From: DASUZB01 sp036377075
Lineage (GTDB): Bacteria; Actinomycetota; CALGFH01
Direction: 5' to 3'
DNA: 53,959 nt
Assembly: GCA_036377075.1 (NCBI GenBank)
Contig: DASUZB010000147.1
Coordinates: 1-53,959, forward strand
Positions 44,662-53,691 of the stretch are shown here, piece by piece (the stretch's first letter is position 1; each line of letters opens with the position of its first letter). The notes beneath the pieces are model-generated. The model searched no databases. It was not told the DNA's origin and worked only from the letters and a program-made list of their open reading frames with translations. Both the position numbers and the translations under genes were made by a program.

Positions 44662-45555
44662 CTACGGCTTGGGCTTGACCGCCTCCCAGGTGAGGAACTG
44701 GTAGCTCGGGTAGAGGCCGTCGCGCTGGGCCAGCGCGTCGTCGGCGACCACCACCAGGTCCTCGGCGGTCGCGGCGGTCACCAGGGCCTCCTGGTCGAAC
44801 TCGGGGAACTGGAAGACCCGCTCCCAGCGGGCGTCGCCCGCCTCCACCCGCCGGCGGAAGTCCTCGGTGCACAGCACCGAGGCCTGGAAGCCGTGCTTGC
44901 GCAGCCGTTCGGTCAGGTCCATGCCGAAGCGCCAGAACACCGGGGTGTTGTCCCCGTGGAACTCCGGCTCCGGTGGCGGCGCGGTGGCCGCCTGCCCGAC
45001 CGGCACCTGCAGCAGCATGCGGCCGCCAGGGCGCAGCACCCGAAAGATCTCCGATAGGGCGGCGTCGGTGTCCGGCACGTGCTCCAGCACGTGCGCGGTC
45101 AGCAGCACGTCGATCGAGGCGTCGGGCAGGTCGAGCTGCTGCAGGTCGAGCTTGACGGTCGCCTTGTGCGCCCGCTCGTCGTAGTCGCTGGCCAGGTAGC
45201 GGACGCGCCGCGCCATGGTCTCGCGGTAGCCGTCGCCGAGCCGGGGGCTGGTCTCCAGCAGCCGCAGCCGGCGCTGGTGGGGGACGCGCTGGTACAGGCA
45301 GAGGTAGATGAAGCGGTCGCGTCCGACGGCGAGGCACTGGGGGCACTGGGCCGCCTCGGAGTGCGGCGGGCCGGGGAACTGCTCGCCGCGCCAGCCGCAC
45401 AGCACGCACCAGGCGCCGGAGGCGGGGAGGTCGCCTGCCCGCACCGGCGCCCAGGGCCGCAGCTTCAGGCGGTTGCCGCGCCGCACGGGCAGCGCCTGCC
45501 TGACCGAGTGGGCCAGCTCACGGGTCTTGTTCTTGAGCGCGGTCGCGTACGACAT
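44662..45555 (-). CDS. Class I SAM methyltransferase with N-terminal zinc-ribbon-like segment
   Basis: The 297-residue protein has Cys pairs WCVLCGWRG and AAQCPQCLAVG ahead of the SAM domain, forming a likely zinc ribbon. LRLLETSPRLGDGY occupies the motif I position in a weak form, then LQQLDLPDASIDVLLTAHVL, EHVPDTDAALSEIFRVLRPG and GRMLLQVPVG match methyltransferase motifs. Proteins of this layout occur in glycan clusters beside glycosyltransferases. It follows the glycosyltransferase gene at 45605 by about 50 bases on the same strand and converges with the amidase gene. The target is unknown. Confidence 0.85.
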   Translation of the reverse strand: MSYATALKNKTRELAHSVRQALPVRRGNRLKLRPWAPVRAGDLPASGAWCVLCGWRGEQFPGPPHSEAAQCPQCLAVGRDRFIYLCLYQRVPHQRRLRLLETSPRLGDGYRETMARRVRYLASDYDERAHKATVKLDLQQLDLPDASIDVLLTAHVLEHVPDTDAALSEIFRVLRPGGRMLLQVPVGQAATAPPPEPEFHGDNTPVFWRFGMDLTERLRKHGFQASVLCTEDFRRRVEAGDARWERVFQFPEFDQEALVTAATAEDLVVVADDALAQRDGLYPSYQFLTWEAVKPKP

Positions 45556-45604
45556 CGCTGGGGAGCTCCTGACTGGGACGGCGTGTGGGTTCGGCCGACG
45601 GTGA

Positions 45605-46513
45605 TCAGTCGATCGCCGTTCGCCTGACCACCAGGTCGGCGAGCAGGGCGAGGCAGGCGATCACGAGGCCGGTGACACCGAGCAGGACGGTGTTGGTGGC
45701 CACCCTGAACGGGTGCACGACCAGGTCCCAGACCAGCTTGACGAAGGTGCCGCCGAGCAGGGTCAGGGCGACCGGCATGAGCACGCGCAACGGGTTGAAG
45801 TACATCACCATGCGCAGGACCTGGATGATGTAGTTGTAGGCGTCCTTGAACGGGTGGAACTTCGAGCGGCCCGCGCGCTTGAAGTAGTCGATCGGTACGT
45901 ACTTGATCTGGTGCCCGTTGGAGAGGAACGCCAGCGTGATGGTGGTGACGCAGGAGAACCCCGGCGGCAGCAGGCGCAGGTAGGGCTTGGCCACGTCGCG
46001 CTTGAAGGCGCGCAGGCCCGAGTTCAGGTCCGGGATCGGCGTGTTGGTGAGGTAGGCGGCGAGCCGGCGGATGGCCCACTTGGCCGGCACGCGGAAGAAC
46101 TTGTAGGTGCCCGCCTCGGTCTTGCGCGCCCCGACCACCTGGTCGTAACCCTCGTCGAGCTCGCGGACCAGGTCGGGGATGAGCTCGTTGGGGTAGGTCA
46201 TGTCCGCGTCGGTCCAGACCACCACGCGGCCACGGGCCTCCTGGGTGCCGATCCGGCGGGCCGTGCCCGAGCCCTGGTTGCGGGGGAACAGGATGGTGCG
46301 GATCGCCGGGATCGTGGCAAGTACCTCGCGGGTGCCGTCGGTGGAGCCGTCGTCCACGCAGATCAGCTCGTAGCTCATGCCGGCCGCCTCGAGCGCCGCA
46401 CGGATGCGCTTGATCTCCTGCTCGACGTGGTTGCGCTCGTTGTAGCAGGGCAGCACGACCGAGACCTCGGGGACGGTCTCGTCTGGCGGCGAAGGGGCCG
46501 AAGCGGTGGACAC
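45605..46513 (-). CDS. Family 2 glycosyltransferase with C-terminal membrane helices (DPM/ArnC-like)
   Basis: The 302-residue protein has EVSVVLPCYNERNHVEQEIK, ELICVDDGSTDGTREVLATI, FPRNQGSGTARRIGTQEARG, VVWTDADMTYPNELIPDLVR (metal-binding Asp-x-Asp) and NTPIPDLNSGLRAFKRDVAK. Two hydrophobic helices near residues 225-295 anchor it. This is the pattern of polyprenyl-phosphate sugar synthases, which feed GT-C transferases on the other face of the membrane. GTG 46513 follows AGGAG. Confidence 0.92.
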   Translation of the reverse strand: MSTASAPSPPDETVPEVSVVLPCYNERNHVEQEIKRIRAALEAAGMSYELICVDDGSTDGTREVLATIPAIRTILFPRNQGSGTARRIGTQEARGRVVVWTDADMTYPNELIPDLVRELDEGYDQVVGARKTEAGTYKFFRVPAKWAIRRLAAYLTNTPIPDLNSGLRAFKRDVAKPYLRLLPPGFSCVTTITLAFLSNGHQIKYVPIDYFKRAGRSKFHPFKDAYNYIIQVLRMVMYFNPLRVLMPVALTLLGGTFVKLVWDLVVHPFRVATNTVLLGVTGLVIACLALLADLVVRRTAID

Positions 46514-46593
46514 GGCACTGCACTCCTGGGAACACTCGGCGGTCGACCGGTGGCCCGCGAGCCTTGCGAGGCGGCGGTCGAGAACGGTCTAGG

Positions 46594-47541
46594 ATGCTAC
46601 CGCACCGCCAAGCATGCCTGGTAAACCGCAAGGAGCCGACGACGCCCGCAGCCCCGGATCCCGTCCCGCCCCAGGTCGCCGCCGTGCTGGTGACCTACGA
46701 GAGCGCCGCCGACCTGCCCGGCTGCGTCGAGTCGATCACCCGGGCCGCCCCCGCCGGCGGCGTCGACGTGGTGGTGGTCGACAACGCCTCCCGCGACGGC
46801 TCCGCCGAGGTGGCCCGCGCGCTCGGGCTCAAGGTGATCGAGAATCCCGGCAACGAGGGCTACGCCCGCGCGATGAACGCGGGCGCCGCCGCCTCGTCGA
46901 GCGCCTGGGTGCTGGCGCTCAACCCGGACACGCGCCTGGCACCCGACGCCCTGGGGCGGATGCTCGCCACCGGCGAGGCCGACCCGGCGATCGGCTGCGT
47001 CGGCCCCGACCTGCGCAACCCCGACGGCACCGCGTACCCGACCGGGCGGCGCTTTCCCTCCCTGGTCGTCGGCGGCGTGCACGCCGCGCTCGCCCCGGTC
47101 TGGCCGGGCAACCCGGCCACCCGCCACTACCACATGGCCGGCAGCGACCGCAGCCGCCCGATCCAGGTCGACTGGGTGTCGGGCGCGTGCATGCTGCTGC
47201 GCCGCTCGGCGTTCGAGGCGGTCGGCGGCTTCGACGGCGGCTACTTCATGTACTTCGAGGACATGGACCTGTGCATGCGCCTCGCCAAGGCCGGCTGGCG
47301 GGTGCTGCTCGACCCCGTCGCCCGGGTCGAGCACGCCGGCGGCAACTCCACCCGCAAGGCCCCGTACCGCAAGGTCTTCAACCACCACCGCTCCAGCCTG
47401 CGCTTCTTCTGCCGCCGCTTCGCCCGCGACCCCCGCATCGTGTTGGCCCCCGCGGTCGCCGCCGGCCTCGCCCTGCGCGCCGCCATCTCGCTGCTCCGCA
47501 CCGCCCAGACCCTGAGGTCCGAGGCCAGGGCGCGGCCGTAG
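46594..47541 (+). CDS. Family 2 glycosyltransferase (rhamnosyltransferase WbbL-like)
   Basis: The protein of about 315 residues shows VAAVLVTYESAADLPGCVES, VVVVDNASRDGS, IENPGNEGYARAMNAGAAAS, LALNPDTRLAPDALGRML, DWVSGACMLLRRSAFEAVGG and GGYFMYFEDMDLCMRLAKAG. This is the WbbL/rhamnosyltransferase branch, consistent with the dTDP-rhamnose genes nearby. The start is uncertain: ATG 46594 is the closest in-frame ATG but has no ribosome-binding site, while AAGGAG at about 46630 has no start codon at normal spacing. Conserved sequence begins near 46672. Confidence 0.88.
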   Translation: MLPHRQACLVNRKEPTTPAAPDPVPPQVAAVLVTYESAADLPGCVESITRAAPAGGVDVVVVDNASRDGSAEVARALGLKVIENPGNEGYARAMNAGAAASSSAWVLALNPDTRLAPDALGRMLATGEADPAIGCVGPDLRNPDGTAYPTGRRFPSLVVGGVHAALAPVWPGNPATRHYHMAGSDRSRPIQVDWVSGACMLLRRSAFEAVGGFDGGYFMYFEDMDLCMRLAKAGWRVLLDPVARVEHAGGNSTRKAPYRKVFNHHRSSLRFFCRRFARDPRIVLAPAVAAGLALRAAISLLRTAQTLRSEARARP

Positions 47542-47601
47542 CTCAGGCGAACAGCGTGCCGGGCGGGGTACGGTCGCTGGGTGATCGTCAGGGCGTGGCG
47601 A

Positions 47602-47607
47602 TACCGT
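47602..47607 (+). promoter_or_regulatory. Putative -10 box (TACCGT) of a leaderless gene
   Basis: TACCGT is followed by 6 bases and ATG 47614, the same spacing and hexamer as before the HAD gene at 4697. Confidence 0.42.
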
Positions 47608-47613
47608 GGTCGC

Positions 47614-48015
47614 ATGGCTGAGTTCATCCGTGCCGATCTCCGTGGCTCCCGGTTCGAGCGCGTCGACCTCAGCGGCGCGCAGTTGCGCGCCGTCGACCTG
47701 CGCAACGCCCGCTTCCGCGGCGTCGACCTGCGCGGGGTCGTGATGCGCGGCGTCGAGCTGGTCGACGTGGACCTCTACGGCGAGGTCGAGAACCTTGTGG
47801 TCAACGGTGTCGACGTCGGGCCCCTGGTCGACGCCGAGCTCAACCGGCGGTATCCCGACCGGGCCAGGATGCGCCCGACCGACCCGGCCGGCTTCCGCGA
47901 GGCGTGGGATACCCTTGAGCGGCTCTGGGGCCAGACCGTCGATCACGCCCGCCGCCTGCGTCCTGAGCTGCTGCACGAGTCAGTCGACGGTGAGTGGTCG
48001 TTCGTCGAGACGCTG
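47614..48015 (+). pseudogene. Truncated pentapeptide-repeat/DinB fusion gene
   Basis: The N-terminal 60 residues are pentapeptide repeats (FIRADLRGSRFERVDLSGAQ, LRNARFRGVDLRGVVMRGVE). Next come LVVNGVDVGPLVDAELNRRY and the start of a DinB-like domain (GFREAWDTLERLWGQTVDHA; LHESVDGEWSFVETL). Homologues continue after E-T-L with R-H-L-V-F-A-T-D and about 100 more residues. Here recognisable sequence stops at 48015 and the frame runs on antisense to the HNH gene that ends at 48040. The missing part is not found beyond the HNH gene. The gene therefore looks cut off at the point where the HNH gene lies. Confidence 0.75.
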
Positions 48016-48039
48016 TGGCGAGGCGATGATGGCGGCCCG

Positions 48040-49479
48040 CTACGCGGCGGGTGGGTCGTGGCCGCGGCGGTCGGGCGGGACCAGGGTGACCCGGCCGCTG
48101 GCCGGGTCGCGCACGAACCGCCAGCCGCCCTCGTGGGCGGCGACGTGGTGCACCCGGCACAGCAGCACCAGGCACTCCAGGCAGGTCGCCCCGCCGTTGA
48201 CCCAGTGGACCAGGTGGTGGGCGTCGCACCACGCCGGTGGCCGGCCGCAGCCTTCGGCGACGCAGCCGCCGTCGCGCAGCGCCAAGGCCCGTCGCAGCGC
48301 CGGCGGGACCACCCGGGTGGTGCGGCCCAGGTCCAGCAGCTCGACCGGCGCGCCCAGCGGCGCCGGCAGCAGGCCGACCGCCGCGCGCAGCACCGCGGCC
48401 AGGGTGCCGCCATCCCGGCCGTCACCGCCGTGGCCGGTGGCGGCCAGGTCGGGGTGGCGGTGGACGATGGCTCGGGTGACGACCGCGTCGCACGCCAGCC
48501 GCCGGACCGTTTCCGGCGGCAGCATCGTGCCCCAACCCCCGACCCCGCCCACGTTGCCGTCGTGGGCTTGGAGGCTGTCCCAGTCCACCGTGACGGTCAG
48601 GTTCGGGCGCAGGCCGCCTTCTTGGGGCAGGCCGCCGGCCCGCAGCGCCCACCGGGCCAGCTCGCCCAGGGCGTCGGCGCGGCGCTGCGGCGCGTTACGC
48701 TCGTCGTCCGGCCCGGCCGGGCGGGCCAGCGGGGCCAGCGCTGATTGGACCGCCTCGCCGGCCTCGGCGTCGAGGAACCCCCTGACGTCGACGCCGTCCA
48801 GGGTGGGCGACAGCCACAGCCCGCGCTTGCCCAGCCGGGCCCGGCCGCGCTCGTCGGCGCCCTCGGGGTCGACCAGGTCGCGGAGGTGCTCGGCCACCCT
48901 TCGCAGGCGGGGCGGGTCCAGCCGGGCGGCGGCGTCGAGCAGGACCGGCTCGGCCTCACTGACTCTGGCGGGTGGCAGGTCGGCGGTGGCGTCGGCCAGG
49001 GCGGCAGCGTGCTGGTAGGACACCTCCCCGCGGGCGAGGGCCGCGGCGACGGTGGGCAGGGGGCCGCGGTACAGGGCGCGGGCGGTGCGGACCCGCTGGG
49101 CGGCCAGGGCCGGGCTCGTGCGGCACTCGGCCCGCAGCCAGCCCGCGGTCGGGGCGCACACGCCGCGTTCGGCACCAGGGGCGCCGCGGGCGTCGGCGGC
49201 GGCGACCAGCCGCAGCCAGGCGCCCTCGCCCTGGTCAAGGAGTTGGCGGGCGGCCAGGACCCCGGCGGCCAGGGCCGCGTCGGGCTCCAGGGCGGGGTCG
49301 ACCGCGGCGAGGGTGGCGACCGCGGCGGCCAGCAGCTCCAGCGCAGCCGCCAGCCCATCCGGCCCAGCGGGCGCCGCGGCAGGCCCAAGCGGCCCGGCGG
49401 GCATCCCATCGGGCAGGCCCGCGGGCGGCGCGGCGGGGCTGGCCTCAGGGCGACCTCGCGAACTGGTGTACGTTTCCAT
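48040..49479 (-). CDS. HNH endonuclease-like protein of the 13E12/DUF222 family
   Basis: The 479-residue protein has a DUF222 domain (WLRLVAAADARGAPGAERGV, AALARGEVSYQHAAALADAT, RRADALGELARWALRAGG) and a C-terminal HNH nuclease (GCGRPPAWCDAHHLVHWVNG, LECLVLLCRVHHVAAHEGG) with two zinc Cys pairs. These proteins are abundant repeats in actinobacteria, such as REP13E12 of Mycobacterium tuberculosis, and behave like selfish or phage-targeted elements. ATG 49479 is chosen because TAGGTT lies 7 bases ahead; an upstream ATG at 49509 adds ten residues. The frame is complete, unlike its neighbours on both sides. Confidence 0.92.
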   Translation of the reverse strand: METYTSSRGRPEASPAAPPAGLPDGMPAGPLGPAAAPAGPDGLAAALELLAAAVATLAAVDPALEPDAALAAGVLAARQLLDQGEGAWLRLVAAADARGAPGAERGVCAPTAGWLRAECRTSPALAAQRVRTARALYRGPLPTVAAALARGEVSYQHAAALADATADLPPARVSEAEPVLLDAAARLDPPRLRRVAEHLRDLVDPEGADERGRARLGKRGLWLSPTLDGVDVRGFLDAEAGEAVQSALAPLARPAGPDDERNAPQRRADALGELARWALRAGGLPQEGGLRPNLTVTVDWDSLQAHDGNVGGVGGWGTMLPPETVRRLACDAVVTRAIVHRHPDLAATGHGGDGRDGGTLAAVLRAAVGLLPAPLGAPVELLDLGRTTRVVPPALRRALALRDGGCVAEGCGRPPAWCDAHHLVHWVNGGATCLECLVLLCRVHHVAAHEGGWRFVRDPASGRVTLVPPDRRGHDPPAA

Positions 49480-49486
49480 GCCCCGG

Positions 49487-49492
49487 AACCTA
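49487..49492 (-). promoter_or_regulatory. Putative -10 box (TAGGTT) of the HNH gene
   Basis: On the minus strand TAGGTT is followed by 7 bases and ATG 49479, again fitting a leaderless start. Confidence 0.42.
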
Positions 49493-49582
49493 CCCGGCCA
49501 GCCGGGCACCGACCAGCCTCCTCAGGCAATCTGTGGATGGGCAACTGCCTGCCAGAGCTGACACTGCGGGCCGCTCCCGGCA

Positions 49583-49923
49583 GTGGCCGAGCCGGGTGCC
49601 GTCGGCGCTCCGCGTCGGGTGTGGGATCCTGACCGTCGTGCTTGGTGGTCGCAACGGGGTTGGGGACCGGTGGACGCTGTAATCGCGTTGGTCGTGGTGT
49701 TCACCTTGCTGGTCTGGCCATGGGCGCCGCGGCCAGCGCAGGTGGCTTCGATACTGCGACCTGGCAGGCGATCGGCCGACCGAAACTGGCCTGGTTCTTC
49801 CTGATCCTGGCCGTGCCGCTCATGTCCGTCGTCTACTGGCTGGTGGTCCGCCCCGAGCTGCGGAAGGCCGTGAGCGCCGCGCCCCCGGCGGAGCGCCCGA
49901 GCCATGACAGCGGTCAGCAATGA
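49583..49923 (+). pseudogene. Small two-helix membrane protein broken by a frameshift
   Basis: The first frame gives VDAVIALVVVFTLLVWPWA, a membrane helix, and then turns into arginine-rich sequence. From about 49715 the next frame continues as ASAGGFDTATWQAIGRPKLA and WFFLILAVPLMSVVYWLVVR, a second helix with a polar tail ending at 49923. Loss of one base near 49715-49740 explains both halves. The intact protein would have about 85 residues if started at GTG 49670. It resembles small actinobacterial two-helix membrane proteins; function unknown. Confidence 0.6.
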
Positions 49924-50030
49924 CCTGAGCATGGCCGGCCGCGAACCACTGTGGATCTGGGAAGTCCGCCTGCGCCCCTCGATACGGGGCTCGGCAGGCC
50001 GGTCGAGAGGGCGTCGGAAGGCGGAGGCAG

Positions 50031-51008
50031 GTGGAACGCAGGCCAGATGTCGACCAGTGGGCGCTGCACGCGATGCTGCGGCGCGTGCTTGGCCCCGAGC
50101 TGACGGTCGCGCGAACCCCAGCGGGCTTGGCTGCCCAGGTGTACCGCGTCCGGGCGCACGGTATACGTGCGGATCGCCGAGGACGGCAACGACGACCTCT
50201 CGGTCGACGCAGCCCTGCTGGAGCAGCTTCGCGCCCTGGGCCTGCGGGTCCCGCAGGTGGTCCACGTCGAGCCGTTCGACCAGGCGCTGGGCCGCTCGGT
50301 GCTGATCACCACCGAGATCGCTGGCGAACCGCTGGCAGGTTGCCGCGACCTGGGTGCCGCCCGCCGGGTCGCCCGCGCGGCCGGCCGCGAGCTGGCGGGA
50401 CTCAACCGCGTCGGCGTCCACGGCTACGGCTGGGTCCAGCGGCAGGCGCCGTCCTGGCCACTTCACGCCACCTGCGGGACCTACGCCGAGTTCGTGACCT
50501 CGTACCTCCCCGACCCCTGGCCGGGACCGCTTGGGAAGCTGTTCACCGTCGCCGAGCTGGAGGGGCTGTGGGCGCTGGTCGACGGTGAACGCCGCCGCGA
50601 CCTTACGGCCGCGACGCTGGCGCACGGCGATTTCGACACCACGGCGATCTTCCAGGTCGACGGCGTCTACAGCGGGCTGATCGACTCGGCGAGGTCCGCG
50701 GGACCGAGCCGCTGTTCGACCTGGCGCACTTCCACCTGTGGGAGCACCAGCGCACGCCGCCGCTGCTGCGGGGTGACCTGCTGGCCGGCTACGGCGAGGT
50801 GGCCGCGCTCCCGGCAGGATACGAGGAGCTGGTTGGTCGGTCGGCGACGCTGCTGGGGCTGCGGCAGCTCGCCAGGTGGCTGGGACCGCCGCGAAACCTT
50901 GGTCCCGGTCATCCCGCGGTCAGTGGGCGGGTGACCCGGCTTCGCCAGCTGCTCGGCCTCCCCGGCATCCGCCCAGGACCACCACCTCAGCAGACCAATC
51001 ACCTGTAG
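50031..51008 (+). pseudogene. Aminoglycoside phosphotransferase-like (APH) gene with two frameshifts
   Basis: GTG 50031, behind GGAGG, starts ERRPDVDQWALHAMLRRVLG and VYRV. Homology then jumps to the frame with TVYVRIAEDGNDDLSVDAAL at about 50151-50160. The kinase continues through VLITTEIAGEPLAG and LAHGDFDTTAIFQVDGVYSG to LID at about 50690, where a missing T in GACTCGGCGAG destroys the Asp-Phe-Gly site. The third frame resumes GEVRGTEPLFDLAHFHLWEH and runs to 51008. The APH/choline-kinase fold is recognisable, but the gene cannot make a full-length protein as read. Confidence 0.8.
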
Positions 51009-51056
51009 AAGGTTTCGCAACGAGCCGCTCGATGCGACCTGTGGCAGTCGGTCCGG

Positions 51057-52634
51057 TCAGGCGCTCCAGTCCCTCGTCGGACCCAGGCCGGCGCGCTCGG
51101 CGATCTCGCGCCAGCGGCGGCGGAAGGCGTCCTCGGAGAAGGCCTGGGCGCGCTCGACCGCGGCGGTGCCGAGGCGGCGGCAGAGCTCGGGGTCGGCGGC
51201 CAGCTCGCGGGTGCGGGCCTCGAGCTCCTCCAGGGTGGTCCAGCGGTAGCCGTCGACGCCCTGGCGCACGATCTCGCGCTGGCCCGCCTTGTCGATCACC
51301 AGCGGGACGCAGCCGGCGGCCATCGCCTCCACCGTGGTCATGCCGAAGTGCTCGAACACCCAGGGCTGCTTCTCCACGTCCTCGCCCAGGCCGGTCGCGG
51401 CCCAGAAGATCGAGCTGGTGGCGAACAGCTCGTCGACCAGCGGCCGGGGCGCGTTGGGGTGGATCTCGACCGGCAGGCCCTTGGCGGCGTCGCGCAGCGC
51501 CGCCAGGTAGGGGCGCTGGGAGGGCTCGCAGCCGCCGACCACGTGCAGCGTCCAGCCGTCGAGGCCGCCCTTCCGGACGATCGCGCCGAACGCCTGCACC
51601 TGCTCGAGCTGCTTCTTGGAGTGGCCGAGCCCGGGGGCGAAGAAGCGCCCGACCGTGATGATCCTGCGGGCCTTGGTCCCCGGGTGCAGCTCGTGCACCC
51701 GGATCGGCGGGAACAGCACCTCGCTGTCCACCGCCCACAGCCGCCGGATCCACCCGCGGGTGTACTCCGAGTTGGCCATCACCCGCTGGTAGTGCTGCAG
51801 GAAGGAGAGGTCGGTGGGGTCGCGCAGCAGCCACGGGAAGCGCTCGGCGACGCGTTGGCGCAGGTCGCGCCTGGCGCCGGCGAGGCGCAGGCGGCTGACG
51901 GCGACGCCCAGCTCGCGGTCGTCGCCGTTGCCGGGGGTGAAGGTCTCGGCGTTCAGCACCAGCTCGGCGGGGTGCAGCGAGGCGGGGAGGCGCACCTCGT
52001 GGCGCTGGAACCGGTCCGGGCCGGCTTCCAGTCGCGCCAGTTCGCGGCCGTCCTCGTCGCGCATGACCAGCTCCGCCGGGCCGGGAGCGCCCGGGCGGCC
52101 AAGCTCGAGGCTGAGCACCCGCTCGCCGTCGCTGCCGGGGACCTGCAGCAGCGAGCGCGAGCTGGTCCATGCCCAGGAGCGGCGGCGCCCGCCCTCCGGC
52201 GGGAACCAGCCGAGCCCGTAGCCGATGTCGGGACGGACCGCCCGGACGTACGGGCCGGCCAGGCGCATCAGCCGGCGCCGCCACGCCGCCATGTCGTGGT
52301 CGAACGGGGTGGGGAAGTAGCACAGGTAGAGGTTGTGGGCCGCCCGCGCCTTGATGCGGCTCATGTAGGAGGCGTTGACGAACAGGTCGTACTCGGTCGA
52401 CACCCGGGCCATGTCGGTCTCGCCCCGGTCGGGCACCACCCGCAGCGCCACCTTGGCCAGGTCCAGCCCGAGATGGTCGGCGAGGACGTCCTTGCCGACG
52501 TCCTCGTGGCCGATCAGGTCGACCTCGTGGCCCTCCTCCGCGAGGACCTGCGCGAGCATGCTGGAGTGGCGCTCGCCGCCACCCATCGAGTGCAGGAACC
52601 GGTTGTAGACGGCGGCCTTCAAGGCGTCGGACAC
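51057..52634 (-). CDS. GT-B glycosyltransferase (GT4-like) with inserted beta-rich segment
   Basis: The 525-residue protein starts AAVYNRFLHSMGGGERHSSM, a GT4 N-terminal Gly-rich loop, and ends with VGRFFAPGLGHSKKQLEQVQ, LHVVGGCEPS and the EX7E motif EHFGMTTVE (Glu428, Glu436). Between about residues 150 and 255 a segment rich in strands (WAWTSSRSLLQVPGSDGERV, ELVMRDEDGRELARLEAGPD, DDRELGVAVSRLRLAG) interrupts the N-terminal Rossmann half. It looks like a carbohydrate-binding or jelly-roll insertion. The enzyme probably transfers a sugar from a nucleotide donor inside the cell. It follows the methyltransferase gene by 37 bases. Confidence 0.88.
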   Translation of the reverse strand: MSDALKAAVYNRFLHSMGGGERHSSMLAQVLAEEGHEVDLIGHEDVGKDVLADHLGLDLAKVALRVVPDRGETDMARVSTEYDLFVNASYMSRIKARAAHNLYLCYFPTPFDHDMAAWRRRLMRLAGPYVRAVRPDIGYGLGWFPPEGGRRRSWAWTSSRSLLQVPGSDGERVLSLELGRPGAPGPAELVMRDEDGRELARLEAGPDRFQRHEVRLPASLHPAELVLNAETFTPGNGDDRELGVAVSRLRLAGARRDLRQRVAERFPWLLRDPTDLSFLQHYQRVMANSEYTRGWIRRLWAVDSEVLFPPIRVHELHPGTKARRIITVGRFFAPGLGHSKKQLEQVQAFGAIVRKGGLDGWTLHVVGGCEPSQRPYLAALRDAAKGLPVEIHPNAPRPLVDELFATSSIFWAATGLGEDVEKQPWVFEHFGMTTVEAMAAGCVPLVIDKAGQREIVRQGVDGYRWTTLEELEARTRELAADPELCRRLGTAAVERAQAFSEDAFRRRWREIAERAGLGPTRDWSA

Positions 52635-52671
52635 TCCCCCGGGGTGTTCGAGTCGGCGCGCGCCGTGCCGC

Positions 52672-53523
52672 TCAGGCGCGGGCGCGCACGAAGATCTCGT
52701 TGGGCTGGTACATCCCCCATACTAGGTTGTCGTGCGCGATCCGTAGGCCACGGACGGCCTCCTGGGTCTCCCGCAGCCGGTCGCACAGCACCTTGGTCAC
52801 GTGGGCCAGCTGGTACGCCCACGACGGGTCGTGCGACTCGCGCCAGCGGCCACGGCCGTCGTGGTGCTGTAGCGCCATGGCGACCTGGCTGGTGGCGGCG
52901 TCGAGCACCTGGTCGAGCCCGGGGTGGACGATCGCCTCGGGACCGAGGAACCCCGGCGGCGGCCCCGGGTGGTTCTGCGGGTTGGGGCCGGACTCCTCGA
53001 CCTCGAGGCCGGCCTGGCGGCAGAGGAACTCGAGCAGCGGCGCGTCGTAGAAGCGCACGTGGGTCGGGTCCCGCCAGAAGTCATGGGTGAGCACCGGGTA
53101 GCAGGCGGGGTTGGGCGTGGCGGCGACGAACTTGCCGCCGGGCACCAGCACCCGCTGAACCCCTTCGAGCAGGTGGACCACCTGCTCGGGGTTGAGGTGC
53201 TCGACGAAGTGGGCGCAGAAGACCCCGCCGAACGGCCCCGGCGGCGGGTCCGCGTGCAGGTACTCGATGGCGTCGTCGAGGACCACGTCGAGGCCGCGGG
53301 CACGCGCCTGCTCCACCATGCCCTCGTCGGAGTCCACGCCGAGGGCCTTGATGCCGGCGTCCTGCAGCATGGTGACGAAGGCGCCGTGGCCGCAGCCGAG
53401 GTCGACGACCGGGGCCGCCTGGTCGGCGAACATGGGCACGTAGAAGCTCTGCACCTTGTGGGCGCGGTCGTCGTCGGGGTCGAAATCCATGTAGGCGTAG
53501 TAGTCGCTCTCGAGCCTGCTCAT
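52672..53523 (-). CDS. SAM-dependent methyltransferase
   Basis: The 283-residue protein has an intact SAM loop (PVVDLGCGHGAFVTMLQDAG), an acidic residue after ALGVDSD, AHFVEHLNPEQVVHLLEGVQ and VLVPGGKFVAATPNPACYPV. The C-terminal region with HVTKVLCDRLRETQEAVRGL is shared with the paralogue at 37830. GGGAGG precedes ATG 53523. It is first in a unit with the GT4-like gene, so it likely methylates a sugar or glycolipid in the same pathway. Confidence 0.9.
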   Translation of the reverse strand: MSRLESDYYAYMDFDPDDDRAHKVQSFYVPMFADQAAPVVDLGCGHGAFVTMLQDAGIKALGVDSDEGMVEQARARGLDVVLDDAIEYLHADPPPGPFGGVFCAHFVEHLNPEQVVHLLEGVQRVLVPGGKFVAATPNPACYPVLTHDFWRDPTHVRFYDAPLLEFLCRQAGLEVEESGPNPQNHPGPPPGFLGPEAIVHPGLDQVLDAATSQVAMALQHHDGRGRWRESHDPSWAYQLAHVTKVLCDRLRETQEAVRGLRIAHDNLVWGMYQPNEIFVRARA

Positions 53524-53691
53524 GCCCGACCTCCCTGGCCCGCGGCTGCGCCGGGGCCGCCTCCCCCCTACGACGTGGCGCCCGAGGAAACGGGGGCAGG
53601 CGAGATGCTAAACGGTGTTGCCGTTCCGGCGCCCGCTCGGCTCGCTCCGGCCGCCGTCGGGTGGTCCACGACCAGGCTACCGAACCCCAGG

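Noticed and set aside
46614..47621. Alternative plus-strand frame starting MPGKPQGADD over the WbbL-like gene
   Set aside because: It is a shadow frame; the family-2 glycosyltransferase motifs lie in the other frame.
47614..51008. Possible integrated phage or transposon around the HNH gene
   Set aside because: No integrase, transposase, terminase or clear terminal repeats were found; only the HNH gene itself suggests mobility.
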